The notes under the pieces were generated by a model, which made no database searches, was not told where the DNA came from, and saw nothing but the letters and a program-made list of their open reading frames with translations. This document shows positions 1 through 12,900 of a stretch of DNA of 64,000 bases, piece after piece. The DNA is taken from contig WMCF01000025.1 of the NCBI GenBank assembly GCA_009792885.1, positions 1,385,852 through 1,449,851 on the forward strand. Reading direction: 5' to 3'. Origin of the DNA: Eremophila alpestris peregrina (taxonomy: Eukaryota; Chordata; Aves; Passeriformes; Alaudidae). The translations under genes were made by a program, and so were the position numbers. The first letter of the stretch is position 1. Every line of letters begins with the position of its first letter.

Positions 1-60
1 TTTACTTGCTGTAACCCAATTTTTCTGTCAGAGAGTAAACTGTTCTGCTTTTCCCAACAT

Positions 61-155
61 ACTGTGTTTGGTTTTGGCTGTTTGGGGTTTTGGGGGTTTT
101 TTGTTTGGTTGGCTGGTTTTGGGGTTTGTTTGTTTTGGTTTGGTTTATTTTCTTT
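61..155. repeat. T/G-rich low-complexity tract
   Basis: The stretch is made almost wholly of GTTTT, GGTTTT and GGGTTTT variants. It is simple-sequence DNA with no coding signal and lies in the presumed first intron of SLC6A18. Confidence 0.7.
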
Positions 156-446
156 GTTTCAGTATCTTCCAGTTATACAATTTGTTCCTCTTAGGTTTTG
201 TTTTCTTTTGAGGACACAGTGAACCAGGTATCTCGCAGCACGTTGTAGCTCAAATTTGAGCAAAAGGTCAAGTAGGCCATGGGTTATGAAAGCCTGTAAA
301 TGGTTGTCCCAGAAGTAAATAGTTCTCCCTTTGTAGCATGACTGTAGTGCTTATGTGTATCTGTTTTCCTAGAAAGAAGCGGTATTTAATATTAAAGATA
401 TTTTTCAGTCATTTTATAGGCTCAGGCATGGGCTAAGCAAGCATGT

Positions 447-560
447 ATATATATTATATATATATATATATGCTAGCTATAATCAAATAATCAGTATTAT
501 GTATACATTATATATTTTTATATATACATATATACTAGCTATAATCAAATAGTCAGTATA
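447..560. repeat. TA-rich microsatellite with a 62-bp tandem duplication
   Basis: A (TA)n run at about 445-471 is followed by the unit beginning CTAGCTATAATCAAAT at 473. The same 16-base string starts again at 535, giving a 62-bp period. Both copies run into a TCAGTAT motif. The second copy has diverged slightly (AATCAG against AGTCAG), so this is an imperfect two-copy tandem duplication anchored in TA repeats. Confidence 0.75.
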
Positions 561-3500
561 ATTTGTAAACCACTGCAGTCAGTTCTAGCTAGAATTGGGT
601 TAGTTGTTTCTTTAAGTAGATTCAGATGACTCCATGTGTACATATACAGATGTATGACTTGTTTGTGTCTCCATTTTAAGTGACAAACTCTATACTGGGC
701 TATTTGGAGACTTCTTTTCAATCCCAGTTGCCTGGGAACATTCGTGTTTGTCTCCACCAACTGTGGCAAACAACCTTCATACCCATTAGTCATGAAGAGT
801 AAATAACTGACTTAACTCAGGCAATAAATCCAAATAATCAGTAACGGCAGCAGGTGATAAATGTCAGCAGAACTGATATTCTGTTAGATCCAAGTTACTG
901 AGTAACGCTAATGCGCCGTGAATCAGGGCCAGAGGTCTGATGGGAACAGCTGACAGGAGACAAATGTACAAGCACTTGTTTTCATCTCTTGTTTTTGAAA
1001 AGATGCAGAAACAAGGGTATCACCTGAGCCAGCTGTGAAACTACCCCAGAAGCCATTCAGGCTTCAAGCATGTCTATGCCATATCCATATCTGGTTCCTC
1101 TATGCTTGTGATTGTGGCTGCAGGCAGAAAGCCATGGCACCTCTCAGGAGTCCCAGTTAAACGCAGTGCTGCTGGTCTCTCTCTTGTGCAAATCCTCACT
1201 TGCACACTTGCAGGATTTATGCTCCAGTACCCCTGAAAATCTATTGGGCTTTTGCACCTGAGTTGTTTGCTTTTGAAAATGCAAGTTCATTGCTTTAAAT
1301 TAACAGAAGAAAAATGCAGCTACCTTACACACAGATGTAAATGCAAGAGCTCTATCTGCTCAGTGATCTTCATAACTCACTCAACTTTTCCAATGGCAGC
1401 TTTATAGGATAAAGTATTCACAAGCCTCTCAGCACTCTGTAACAGAGTCCATCCTGCTACTGAGCTCTTCGAGCCCTTTATTGAAGCCCAGTGACCAAGC
1501 CCTGGCTGCACATCCATACATTGACCTTAATTCACCACTGTCTTGGGCCACTGTTGGTGGTGATACAAAGTAGCTGTTTGCCATTACTGAGTCGTTGGCT
1601 ATTTTATGCTGGCTTTTCACTGGCAGCTTTACTACTCAGGGAGCAAAGGAGCTACTCAGCCCTTGCTCTGCAGCATTTTCCTGTTTTTACTCTCTTTAAA
1701 CCTGCTGTACCCCCTGTCTTTTTTGTCCCTAGAAGTTCCTGTGGGAAATAGTGGAGTTCTGGAGCTGGATACACAAGAAAGAAGATTTTCTGAGTGCTGT
1801 CAGTCTCGTGCCTCTCTTGGGGTGGTGAGGTCTGTAGGATAGGGATGCAGGGGACCCCAGAAGGGAGGATGGAGAGGAGAGATCAAACCTCAGGAGCAGA
1901 TGAGCATTGCTACCTCCTGAAGTGAGGCTGGGATCTGAAGGTGTTGAAACACCACTGGCCACAGCTGGCCATGGAGAAGCAACAATTAGTGCTTCATAGG
2001 AGAGTGTGAGAGCCTTTTTATGGCCAGTAGAACAATATTTCATCTTAATCCCCATTTTGCACAAATTTTCTGCAACCTCTTGTAGCTGGCTCCAGAAGCT
2101 GCTCTGTGCAATGAAATGTGTGGAGGAGCTGCATCTTGCTATGGCCCTTCCTGGGATTTTCAAACTTTCCACTGAGCACTTTGTGTTAATCATTCACTAC
2201 ATTACAAAAACATCACATTATGTTTGGTTTATTATGCTATTCGTTAATCCTGAATGCTTTTTCCCTTGCTTTCCAAGATAGAAAGGCCACCTGAGATGCT
2301 GTAGAGGATTTGACCTACAGCTCCTGCTCCATAAGAATATTTTCCTTGCAGGTCTCATGCCATATCTGCTATGGGGATGTCTTGCTAAAGATGTTCATCA
2401 TGTCTCATTAATGCCAGTATCATTAACTGAATTGACAGTTAATTACTGGAATTTTTTTCCACTAATTTTCATGGATAAATGCAGAGAAACAATGTGCACT
2501 CCTGGCTTTCTAGCCACCTGGTGATGGTACTTTTCTGTGGGAGTTTCACTCGGTGTCATATTTTTAAAATAAATAATGGAAAACATCAAGTGTCCTGGGA
2601 GGAATCAACCCCACTGCTTCATGTCTTTTCTTATTTTTATTTGTGTTACTGTAACATTCAGCTGTTGCATATTCAGCCTTAAAAAGCTCCTTGTCAACAA
2701 AATAATTTCCATTTTCTTGTTTATAGTCTATGAAAACATACTCTTTAATTTTCAATTTCATGACCTAAATAGATTGAATTCTTAACTCGTTTCTTGTCCC
2801 AGAAGTTTTCTAACCCTTGAATAATTGCTGGGGCTTTTCTGCATTTTGTCTAATTTTTAAAGTTGACTTTGAAAAGTGGACTTTCAGAAAAAGTCAGAGA
2901 TTCAGAAGTTGTCTTTCTATAGGCAGCAATATCTCTACCTACTTCCTAGTGTTCTCCTTACATCTGCCAAAGTTCTTTCTCTTGATACAACCTGCTATAG
3001 CTCATTCATTGAGCCATTTACCACAGTCCCTAAATGGCTGCTTCTCTCTGAAACACCTTCCATTACAGGCTACATCACTACTTGGTTCCTTGGTTGATTA
3101 CTGAAATATATGTAGTTCATCAAGTAATACAAACACCTTAGTAAAACAAACTTGGATGTGATCATATTTTCTGTCATCTGACAGTTTCTCCAGGTGTGAA
3201 TTTTTTGTTTCTCCAATTAATTGAAAGATAACAAATAACACTGAGCTGAAGCAAGTTGCTCACTCTTCTTGAAACAGCTTACCATGGCAGATTTCAAAAG
3301 CTTCTGTGACTGGTGAGTTACCAAGTACTCTTTCCAGATCCATTTGTATTTACCAAATTGTCTGATTCTAAAGCAGTTCTTTGTGGAACTGGTGCCCAGG
3401 CACAGGCTCAGGCAGCTTGCCATGACACCTGGCAGGCTCCTGTTGCTGCTCCATCAGCTGAGCATTTTAAACAGCCTCACAGACAACCAAAAGCACAATT

Positions 3501-3971
3501 TAATTTTGTGCAGGGGCAATTACAGATGATGAAGTAGCTCCTAAGAGCACCAGAGGAGGGTGAGGAATGATTCATTCACCATCCCAAAGGGGAGTCCAGT
3601 GGTCATTTGTCTAGGGGCCAGTTCCCTCAGGCCTCCCCAAGACTTCTCATTTCTCGTTAAGGTAGCCAGCTGCAGGTTCAGTTTCCTGCTTCCATTGGGA
3701 CTGTAGTAGCAGTATAAAAACTTTAACCTAGATTTGTTCTATCATCAGTCTGGTCAGCATCAGTCTGGTCTTCTTAAAATAACATGTCCTTTTATAATTA
3801 AACATACTCCTATAGAAAAAGCTGATTAACTGGTGCAAAACATTAACAACAATTAGTTTTTTTTAAAAAGGGATATAACTGATATAAATTAGGTAATTTC
3901 CATGCCCATCAGAAGTTAGTACAGCTGTAGGAGAATTGCAGTTCAGTATTTTGGCAGGGTTCCAGTCTTAC

Positions 3972-4128
3972 CGCCTCCATGTATCTGACACAAGTATGGA
4001 AATCGCCACACGTTCCCCAGGCCAACGGCAAATCCAATACAGCTCAAAATATACTGGAACTTATTGTCCCACTTGGGTCTGCCATCTTCTTTTGGGATTT
4101 CAGGTGCTGCTGATAAATCTTTTGACAT
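3972..4128 (-). CDS. SLC6A18: SLC6A18 (B0AT3-like) exon 1, partial gene
   Basis: This is the first coding exon of a Na+- and Cl--coupled neutral amino-acid transporter of the SLC6 family. It encodes 52 residues plus one base and ends at a GTAAGA donor. Visible features are the family block RPKWDNKFQYIL, then GFAVGLGNVWRFPYLCQ, the first transmembrane helix whose unwound part binds sodium and substrate, ending in HGGG exactly where the SLC6A19 first exon ends. The ATG at 4128 is the only in-frame start upstream of the helix and gives a 19-residue acidic leader. The assignment to SLC6A18 rather than another paralogue rests on position: it follows SLC6A19 in tandem and on the same strand, as in human. 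The SCIGFAVGLGN block also fits A18 better than A19. The other exons are outside the window, so intactness of the gene is untested. Confidence 0.8.
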
Positions 4129-4254
4129 TGTAATGAAATATCCGCGGCTCCTTAGCCCCTTTCCCTAAAAATGGGAAGATGCTTCAAAACCTTTCCCTCC
4201 TACAGGTTTTATGCAGGGTGACAGAAGGATCTTGGAAGAGAGGTGGAGCTTTCC

Positions 4255-4262
4255 TTTTTATC
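4255..4262 (-). promoter_or_regulatory. TATA-like element upstream of SLC6A18
   Basis: On the minus strand the motif GATAAAAAGG lies about 127 bp upstream of the exon 1 ATG. That is a plausible TATA distance for a short 5' UTR, and SLC6A19 has a similar arrangement. The motif is degenerate and this is a position-based guess. Confidence 0.35.
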
Positions 4263-5535
4263 TGATGCAAAGGGTTGTGTCATTGCCAAGACTGCAGTTT
4301 AAAGACAAAACCAGGAATTATTATTATATAGTTACCACTCTTGCCTTTTTTTGCAGCGCCTTCTATAGTTAGACAGCTTGCAAATATGTTGTTAATGGGT
4401 TATTCAGGATCAAGAAGGTTTTTATTTTTTGTTCTCCTTACATTCTCAGACTTTGTCAGAGAAGTGTGACACTGAATATAATTAAAAAAAACCTTTGCTG
4501 CAGACTAATTAAAATTGCAAAATACCTGTAAAAATCTGTGAATAAAATGTTGGCATTTCCTTTCTTAGATTATTAAAGAAGTAAATAAATTAAGGCATCC
4601 TTTCCAAATGCAAAAAGTCAATTAGAAAAAAAGCCAAGAAAAATTAGACCTTGTGTGTTCAGACATCAGAATTTGGTCCATTTTCACAATAGTTGTTACA
4701 AGTTAATCACTTCCCACCTGTCAATGAATCCCCAGTGACTATTTTTGTTATTCATTAAATAGTTACTGATAAACGCAAGAGTTGAATGCTTTCCTTCAAT
4801 AAAAAGTATGTGAGAATATTCTTCTGTTTTCTTTCAGTCATACTAGAGTTTTGCTGGCGTGCATGCCAAATCAGTTCACTCCACACTAAACACAGCAGCC
4901 AGTCAGCTTGCTTGCTTCATTAAATCAACAGTTTATGCCTGGATTCCCCTCTCTAAATGGGAAGAGTTTCTAAGTGAAGGTGAATTGTTTTCCCCAAAAT
5001 AAAAGCCCTGCTCTGCAGCTAAGCACACAAATGTGACCAGGTTGCAGATCATCCAACCAGAAGACAGTTTCAGATCAAGGCTACATGACTCTCCCCAGGC
5101 TCATCTCATCTGTTTACACCTCTGCAAATACCCAGAGTCACAGACAGAGCAACTCAGTTCCCCAGTGTCTTATTTGGGTTGTCTTGGAGGGCACACACAA
5201 GCTGGACACACAGGGTGGCTTGGCAGCGCTTGCACAACATCAGTGGTACCAGGGCACACACCATTGCTCCTTCCCCTGCTGCTCTTCTGATCAGGAGATG
5301 CCTTGGGCTGGGCTTGGGTCCTTCCTGCAACACCCTGAATCCCACACCTGGCACCTGCAGTCAGCCACTTCACACGTGGTGTTACTCATTCCTGGTGGCT
5401 GAGCTTTTTGTCAGCAGAAAAATCTGACAAAAATATTCTTCCCATTAAAGAGCAACATCTTAAAATAGTTGAAATAGTTACTTACATTAATATAATTTTA
5501 AAGAATTGAAAACGGAATGTGAATTACGTTAACTA

Positions 5536-5735
5536 TTCAGATTCTCTGGAACGGGTTGCCCAGAGAAGCTGTGGATGCTCCATCCCTGCAAGTCTTCATG
5601 TCCAGGTTGGATGGGGGCTTGGAGAAACCCAGCCAAGTGGAAGGTGTCCCTGCCCATGGCAGGGGGGTTGGAACTGGATGATCTTCAAGGTCTTTTCCAA
5701 CCCAAACCATTGATTCTATGATTCCATGAAGTACA
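5536..5735 (+). mobile_element. CR1 LINE, 3' fragment
   Basis: The fragment runs from GGGTTGCCCAGAGAAGCTG through GTTGGAACTGGATGATCTTC to the tail ATTCTATGATTCCATG, the order of an avian CR1 3' end. It is a 5'-truncated, plus-oriented copy with no coding capacity. Confidence 0.9.
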
Positions 5736-6111
5736 CATCCAATGTCTGGCACTCAACTCTCAATTTAGAGGAGACTACTCCAAAGATACATTCTGGAGTA
5801 AACACACCCTGAGTGTACCTATTTGTTTTAAGAGAGTGTTTCCATTACAGTATGAGGGTCTAGATTGGATCCATTCTCATTTCAGAAGGTGGGTGTAGAA
5901 ATTGCTGCAAGGTGATACAAGAGTATCACTGTCTATATACACAGACAGTTGGATGAAGAGGATCACCCATCCAGAGGGGTCATGAACACTGCTCCAGGCA
6001 CTCTGCCTGGGTGCTCTAACAGTGCCCCTTTCCCTCTCCAGTGGCCACATAAGGAATGGGACTCCTCACTGGGTCATATGGAAATTAAAAAATTAGAATA
6101 GTTGTAAGGTA

Positions 6112-6135
6112 AGTGTGTGTGTGTGTGTGTGTGTA
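6112..6135. repeat. (GT)n microsatellite
   Basis: About twelve uninterrupted GT dinucleotides lie just downstream of the SLC6A19 3' end. Confidence 0.9.
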
Positions 6136-6434
6136 CATGAACCAGAGCCACCTATACCTTGATGGCAATACAGGAGAGCAAGATTTGACCTTTGTGTGCC
6201 TTGGATCTTCCATCAGCATTGATCCCCCAGGCAAGTGGTGCACCCCTTGCTCATGGGTGCCACAGAAGGCAGATTTTGCTGTTTCCTGGACTGCTGCTGC
6301 CCCACTGCAAGTTTACCTCTGCTATCATCAGCGAAAGCAGCATGATCTCCTAGGAACTTGGAAGTAATAGGCAATTTATAAAATATATGGAATTCTAAAT
6401 GAATCAAGCTGTCATTCTCATACTTAGAAACATT

Positions 6435-6440
6435 TTTATT
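6435..6440 (-). terminator. SLC6A19: Candidate SLC6A19 poly(A) signal
   Basis: AATAAA on the minus strand (TTTATT on plus) lies about 470 bp past the SLC6A19 stop codon. It would give a 3' UTR of roughly 0.5 kb. An ATTAAA variant at 6518-6523 is an alternative. Confidence 0.5.
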
Positions 6441-6906
6441 AAATATTTTAAACTTCTCTATGAGACAAATAATATTAGTGGCTTTGTGCAACACAGTGGC
6501 ATGTAAAGTAAAAACCATTTAATGTGCAAGAAAGGACAGCATTAAGTTACCCTTCATATTGGCCACCCAACCAGAATGATTACACATGTAAGAGTCACTT
6601 GTGGCATTTCATGCACAGTGCATCCCCAAGCAGAGGGGATGGAAGCCAGTTTCCAACAAGCTGGCTTCAGAACCAGAACGAGGACAAATAATTTGGCCTG
6701 GTGCCCCAATCACTTGCAAATGTCACTGTTTTGCTTCCAGGAGCCAGGCCATCAACTCTTCACAGTGCATTGTTAAGCAAATGTTTACCTGGAAACAACA
6801 CGTGGTTATCTTTTCATGAAAATAAAATGAACTCTGGATTCTTTAAAAAAAAAAAATTACTTTCCTCACTGACAGAGCATCCTTCCATATTTGAAAAAAA
6901 AAAAGT

Positions 6907-9900
6907 TTATGATGAATACTTAATGTTTCCATTAATGGAAGTCTCAGATGTAGCGATAAGGCCAGCACGATCATTCTTTTTCTGGCAGTGGTTCCTGATG
7001 GCTTTGTAGATGGCAAAGGTAGGGATGGCCAGACTGGGCACTCCAGCAAGGATTACAATGACAGCGTACACCCAGGGGGGATATTCAACCTTCTCTGTTT
7101 TGGGGAACTGCTCCTGGAAGAGCAAACAACCAAGTTGTAGAAAGTCATGAGGAGCAAATACCTGGGAACATGCACACATTCAGTAATTCAACAGATCAGA
7201 AATGTTACTGGAATGCTGGCAGGCCATAATGGTACAACAGTTTACCAATTCCACAGTAGCTTTCAGCTCAAGGATTTCCAGCCTCAGCTGATTTGGACTT
7301 ATTTTTACTTTAAAATGATGTAAATAAAACGGCCTGAAAGCAGTAAGAGCCAGGAAGGGAGACTGGGGGACTGGAACACTTCCTTGGCCCAAAGGAATGT
7401 GGGAATGGGGAGCCTGAAAGGCCAGCAGGGCCTTGTGGCCAAGCAGCCTTTTTGTGGGAAGGCTGAAATTGAAGTGTGAGGGAGGGCTGAAACATTATTA
7501 AGAGAGAAGTGAGGTTGCAAAAAAAACCAGTCCCATTTCCATATCTTGTGGCAAGTTTGCCAGACAGCTGTTTCAGATGGAAGATGAATATAACTGACAA
7601 CGACTCTTACATTAAAGAAGAATACTTATAATAATTATAAATAAATGTTTTGGTTTACACACTTACATAGTTAGGGTCCCAAACACTGTAGAGCAGTTCT
7701 TGGTTGACTTTCACCACAAAATAAAAGAAAAAGATAACCAACATAATGAGAGGGCTGACAAGCCTCCAGGTAACCTGCCAGAAAATGTTGGGCTTGTGTC
7801 CAATCATGAACTCAATATCCTTGTTAAACCTAGAAACAAAAACAGGAAGTTCAGACTTAAAAGCTGGCCAGGATCAAAGAATACCTGCTAATAAACAGGG
7901 AAGTCCAAACTACCCCTAACTGTGGTTCCCAGGAATTTGCTAATGTCAGTTTGAGACCAGAATTAACAACATCAGGAGTTAGACCTCAGTAGCTCAAATT
8001 ACGGCACATATCATTGCAAGTATGGAAAATTATTTTTGGAAATGTACTATCTTGAAGATGTCTGGGAGGCATATGTGAAATAGTTTAAACAGGAAAGAGT
8101 CAGTGCAGATGGATTTTCCCCAGAACATGCTGCAGTATTGCTTCACAATTTTTTATAAGTATCTCAGTACTGCATAAATTAAAGGGAGTGACACAATATT
8201 AAAAAATAACAGAAGCAAATAGCAGTAATTTAATAATTAGATTATAATATAATGTTTGCCTAATTTGGATATATACCAGTTTTCTCAGGCTGAATAATAA
8301 AACAATAATTAACTTTACACATTATTAAAAACACATACAATTGTGTTGTTGGGATTATTCATGGAACATGCAGTGGTCAGTGGGGCAAATATATTTCCAC
8401 GAGAAGAAACAAGCTCTGCATTGAGAGTGGTACTGTCTGCACCAGTCCTGAGCTAATCTAGGGCCTCTCCATATGATGCAACACCCTGTGCACACACTTC
8501 TTCAAAAATAGTTAGTTTGGAAGTTTGGGGGTTCTGTTTTAGTCCTTTGGTCTGGATTTCCTGCATATCCTATGGGGATAAACCTGAGGGGACTATTCAG
8601 TTGTTCATTCAGCTATGAACAACACACTGAATCCACTTGAGTCTCAATGCCTACGTAAATTTATTTTATCTTTTCATCCCTAACTTCTGAGATCTAGGTG
8701 TCTTAAAATGATGTGGAGCCCCACGTCCTGACTGCAGTGAAGGTCTGGGTTTAGTTCATGTGTGTCATGGACAACACATGTTCTCCTTCCAGCAACAGAG
8801 CCATCTTTCTAACAATGACCCTTTCTCAGAAAAAGGTCACAGAAACTCATCTGGAGAAGACAAAACCACTTTTGGGCAGCCCTGAAAAGCTCTGTTCTCA
8901 AAGAGGGCTACAGTGATGTGAACTGGCCAGCTTGGTATGAGGCTCTTTTCTGAATCAAACACAAACATTGCCCCCAGTTTATGGACTCAACCCATGCTTG
9001 TGTCCTGGCAATACCTTTAATTTACTTTGTAAGGAGTTCTGAGATCTTAAAAGGAAGGGAAAGTGATAAGTATAGACTTTTCTGTCCTGAACAAATCAAA
9101 ATAAGCCTTCTTTCTCAAAGGTACACCATCTAATTTGCCTAACCTGATTCATGCTTCCTTGAGTAGTATAAAAGTATGGGAAAATGGGCCATAAGGGCAT
9201 TCACCCCACTGCCAGGAGCAGCAGCTGAATTTGGCACAAGTTCAAGTAAAACTTGTGGGTGATTGAATTCCCCGTACTTTATTTCTTACGTAATTAAGAA
9301 TTACATTTCTTATGTATTAATTATAAACATGAAGATGTTGAAACTGGATTTATTACATCTCTAGAAAGTCGAGAGGATAATTACTCACTGCTACAACTGA
9401 TAAAGTCCTGGATTTATCAGCTGAGAACGTATCTCAGTAGCCTTTGATTTGCGAGCTGCTGTAAACCAACAGCCTGCCTGGAGATCCCTGTGCTGGACAG
9501 TATCATTTAGCACTCCCTGTAAACACTCCTGGGACAAATCTCTGCGTTAAACCTTCAGCTCAGTGCCAGTGTGCTTGTACTTTGCTTCTGCTAATCAAAT
9601 GTTTAATGCACTTCTCCTGAAGAAGAGTTATTTTAAATGTCACCATATTTAAAAGACAAAAGAGCTACAGTGGCTCTTATGTAACTGTTGCAAATGTTGA
9701 TGTCCACTTAAAAATAAAGTATTTGCATTCATATTATCACACTCCAGGGCTCTTGTTGATGCCTAATAGTCTCTTGCAATATCCTAGGGGTGTCTTCATT
9801 TGAACTGGTTAAAGAGCATTATTTATTATAATGTATTAATAAAGTGGAAAGCTTTCATATACAAATTCCTAAGAAGCATTATTTCTTTTTGCTGAGAACT

Positions 9901-12900
9901 CTTTAAGAAACCTGAAACACATAAGCAGCCCTAAATTATAGTGCATCATTTCACTGATTTCTGTAACAGAAATTCTATGCACAGAGATGCAGCAAGACTG
10001 TAGCTATACAACAATAATCACTTTATCATCACTTTATGCATTGATATCAAGTAATGGTTAAGCTGTATTTCATACCTGTCTATTCCATAAATGTAGACGA
10101 CTGAAAACATCTCACAAAATGCAATTATCAGCAGGGGAATAGAGCCAGCAAAACCATCAAATAGAGTCAGCCAGTAATTACCAGATCTCAGCACAAAAAT
10201 GAAAGCTATCAAATAACACACCACACAAATGAGACCTGTGGGAAAAAACCAAAACAACAACACAATTAGCTAAAGAAATCAAAAGCAAAATGAGAAAGAA
10301 AAGTATTTTCTCAGTGGCTATAAAGCTTAAAAAGTAACTCTTGCAGCCTGAAGGCCACCCCTTTATTTCTTAATGGCGCTCTGGGGAGGCTGGCTTCCAT
10401 TTGGGTAAAATTCTCCTGAAATTACACAGGTGGCCGACGTTGCAAACAAAAAGGGAGAGAAAACAGGTCCTCTTCCTCACAGCTGATGGGATAATGTTGC
10501 TCTGAGAGAAATCCTTCCTGCGTGAAGGACTCAGGTCCTCCAGCTTTCCAACAGAGGAGATAGTGGTCATCATGAGCAGGCTGAGGGGCAAGCCCAAGGG
10601 TTAACAGCTGCCTGGGGGCTCAGAAGGAACCTCACATGAGCTACCCCATTCAGGAACCTGAGAAAATCTTCAGTAGGTTATCTGGGAGTCTTAAGACCAT
10701 TGCAGGTCAGAAGGTAGAAGTGGGGTGGGCTGCTTTTTCAGCACACAAGCTGCTCTCTGGGGAGGGTGGGGAGGTCACTTGTCTCTAAAAAAGCACTTAC
10801 CAGTAACAAGTTCCTTAGGCACTCTGGGGGGTAGGATCTTGAGATCTTGTAAGGGTACAAGCACACCTTCCATATTTCCAAACATAGATGACAAACCCAA
10901 GCAGAAGAGCATGATGAAGAAGAGAATGGACCACAATGGTGAGACGGGCATTTTGGTGATGGCTTCAGTGAAGACAATAAAGGCCAGGCCAGTTCCTTCA
11001 GCTCCCTGGGGAAGATTTAGGATCATTAACATCACATGGCACTGAAATTTACATTGGTAGTCACTAGACATGGCAATTAAATAGTTGCTATGCATTCCTA
11101 CCATATTTAAGGTATCAATATGTGTTAGGGTGTTCAACTTACATCATTCAGGAAAGTTTCCAGATCACAGGTTTCAAACTTGAGGGTTGCAAAAGTTGCT
11201 GGATCAGTAATGTTGCACAGCTGCTGCATTTGTTCAAAGTTATCTTGGGTTACGTTACCTTCCGGCAAATCAAATGCATTCATCAGAGTAAGAATATTTC
11301 TGAAAAAGTGAAATTTAAATAATTTGAAATTATTCATTTGTAAGCATCATCAGGATTCATTTACGTCCTCAAACAAGTTATTAAGAGTTACAACATCAAG
11401 ATCAGATTTGACATTTGGAAGTCCAGCAGATGTGCATGTGCAATTCTCTTTCTTCCAAGGTGAGTATAACACTGCCTTTCATGGCATAGATGACTCCAAG
11501 TGGATGGACGGACACTCTAGGTACCTGTGCAGGAGTTGGGTGCCTGTCTTAGCATGGCAGACTAAACACCAGTCCCCAGACTGGGCAGCTTATGGGAATG
11601 TCTAAATTGTCTGCAGCTGTGAATCATGCAGCTTCACTTTGAATGTGAGGGAACTAGAGTGGAAACCACAGAGTCTGACTGCCCTGGTGAAATGAGGCGC
11701 CTCTGATGAGACCTGAGCTTTTCAGCTCTCCAGGAGGAAACCTAAGCACAGAGCTAACACAGGAACCAGGGGATATATGCCACATGTCAGCATGCTTATG
11801 CAACTGTATTTTGTAGGAAATAAGGTGACTGAAACAATTATCACTTTCTATGGGATTTGTTCCACAAGATTCCATATTTTTATAGCTAATGAGTGATTCT
11901 GATGCCATGGGAATCAAGAGCTGCAATTATCCAGAAATGATAAATCCATTATCAGCAGGCTAATAGATCTGTTTCAGCCAAACAAACACCTGCATATTCT
12001 GTGTGGGTTTTTTCCCTCAAAAACTCACTTGTCAAAACAGTCATCATATCTTGCTGTGGCTCTGAATCCAATGATGGAGTAAATGACGGTCGCAGCGTAG
12101 ATGGATGTGAAACCATTGATCACTGAAACGATCACAGCATCTTTCTCACAGTTGTTGCTGCAATTCAAAGAGAAGAAACAATGGATGTCAATCACATTCC
12201 CCAAATAAATAGTAGATCTGGCTACCAAGACTAAGAAAAAAGCAATCTAGGATGCATTGGTACATCAGTGCAGCCTCTAAAAGCACCACAAGTAGTGCTT
12301 TTAAGATTTAGTAAACTTACACTTGGCTCCTTAAGCAATTTAATAGCTTTGGTTTCGGTTTCTTTTGGTGTTTTTTTCCCTTCAAGTAATCCAGTTCATA
12401 AGGAATAATTGCCTGAGCTGTTTTTATGTTTGGCTCATGGGAAGTAAAGTATGGAGGCAAAAGAGACCCCCTCCTTTTCAAGCTTGTCATAGATGTGTGC
12501 AGAAACACATTGCCATGGGCTGTGCCTTCACTGCTGGTGTATTGTGCTGCAAGGGTAAAGATTTGGGCTCGAATTCAAATACTCAGGCAGGAAAAGTGAG
12601 CAGATACTGACTTTTCATAGCACTTAGGTATGGTGGAATTGCAGTAGCCAAGAGCACTTGGGAACAGTTTTGTTTGACTATTGAAGAAAAGATGGTTCAA
12701 AATGTTCTCAAGTTTTGGAAGAACAATGGAACGTTATGCTGATAAGATGGGACAGAAAAACTCTTTGTAGAAACCCTTCTGCTGCAGGCATTCCTTGCCA
12801 GTGTGCCTGTGCTATGCAAAGAATTTGTGGAGCCAGAAACAGACTTTCATCTGAGGGACAAAATAAAATATCAATATTAAATTAGTTAATGGTTTTAAGA

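Larger units (their letters stand above)
1..3971 (-). other. SLC6A18: Presumed intron 1 of SLC6A18 (continues off the left edge)
   Basis: Exon 1 of the minus-strand gene ends with a consensus donor (GTAAGA) at 3971. No sequence resembling the expected second exon (the stretch after the HGGG motif, with an EGIP and IGQRLR type core) was found on the minus strand between here and position 1. The stretch holds simple repeats near the left end and otherwise no exon I can recognise. The short reading frames in it look random. Confidence 0.55.
4263..6434. other. SLC6A18-SLC6A19 intergenic spacer
   Basis: About 2.2 kb separates the SLC6A19 poly(A) signal from the SLC6A18 promoter region. Apart from the CR1 tail at 5536-5735 and the GT microsatellite I see no exon, RNA gene or conserved motif. 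The overlapping frames at 5030-5430 lie on both strands without splice support. Confidence 0.6.
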
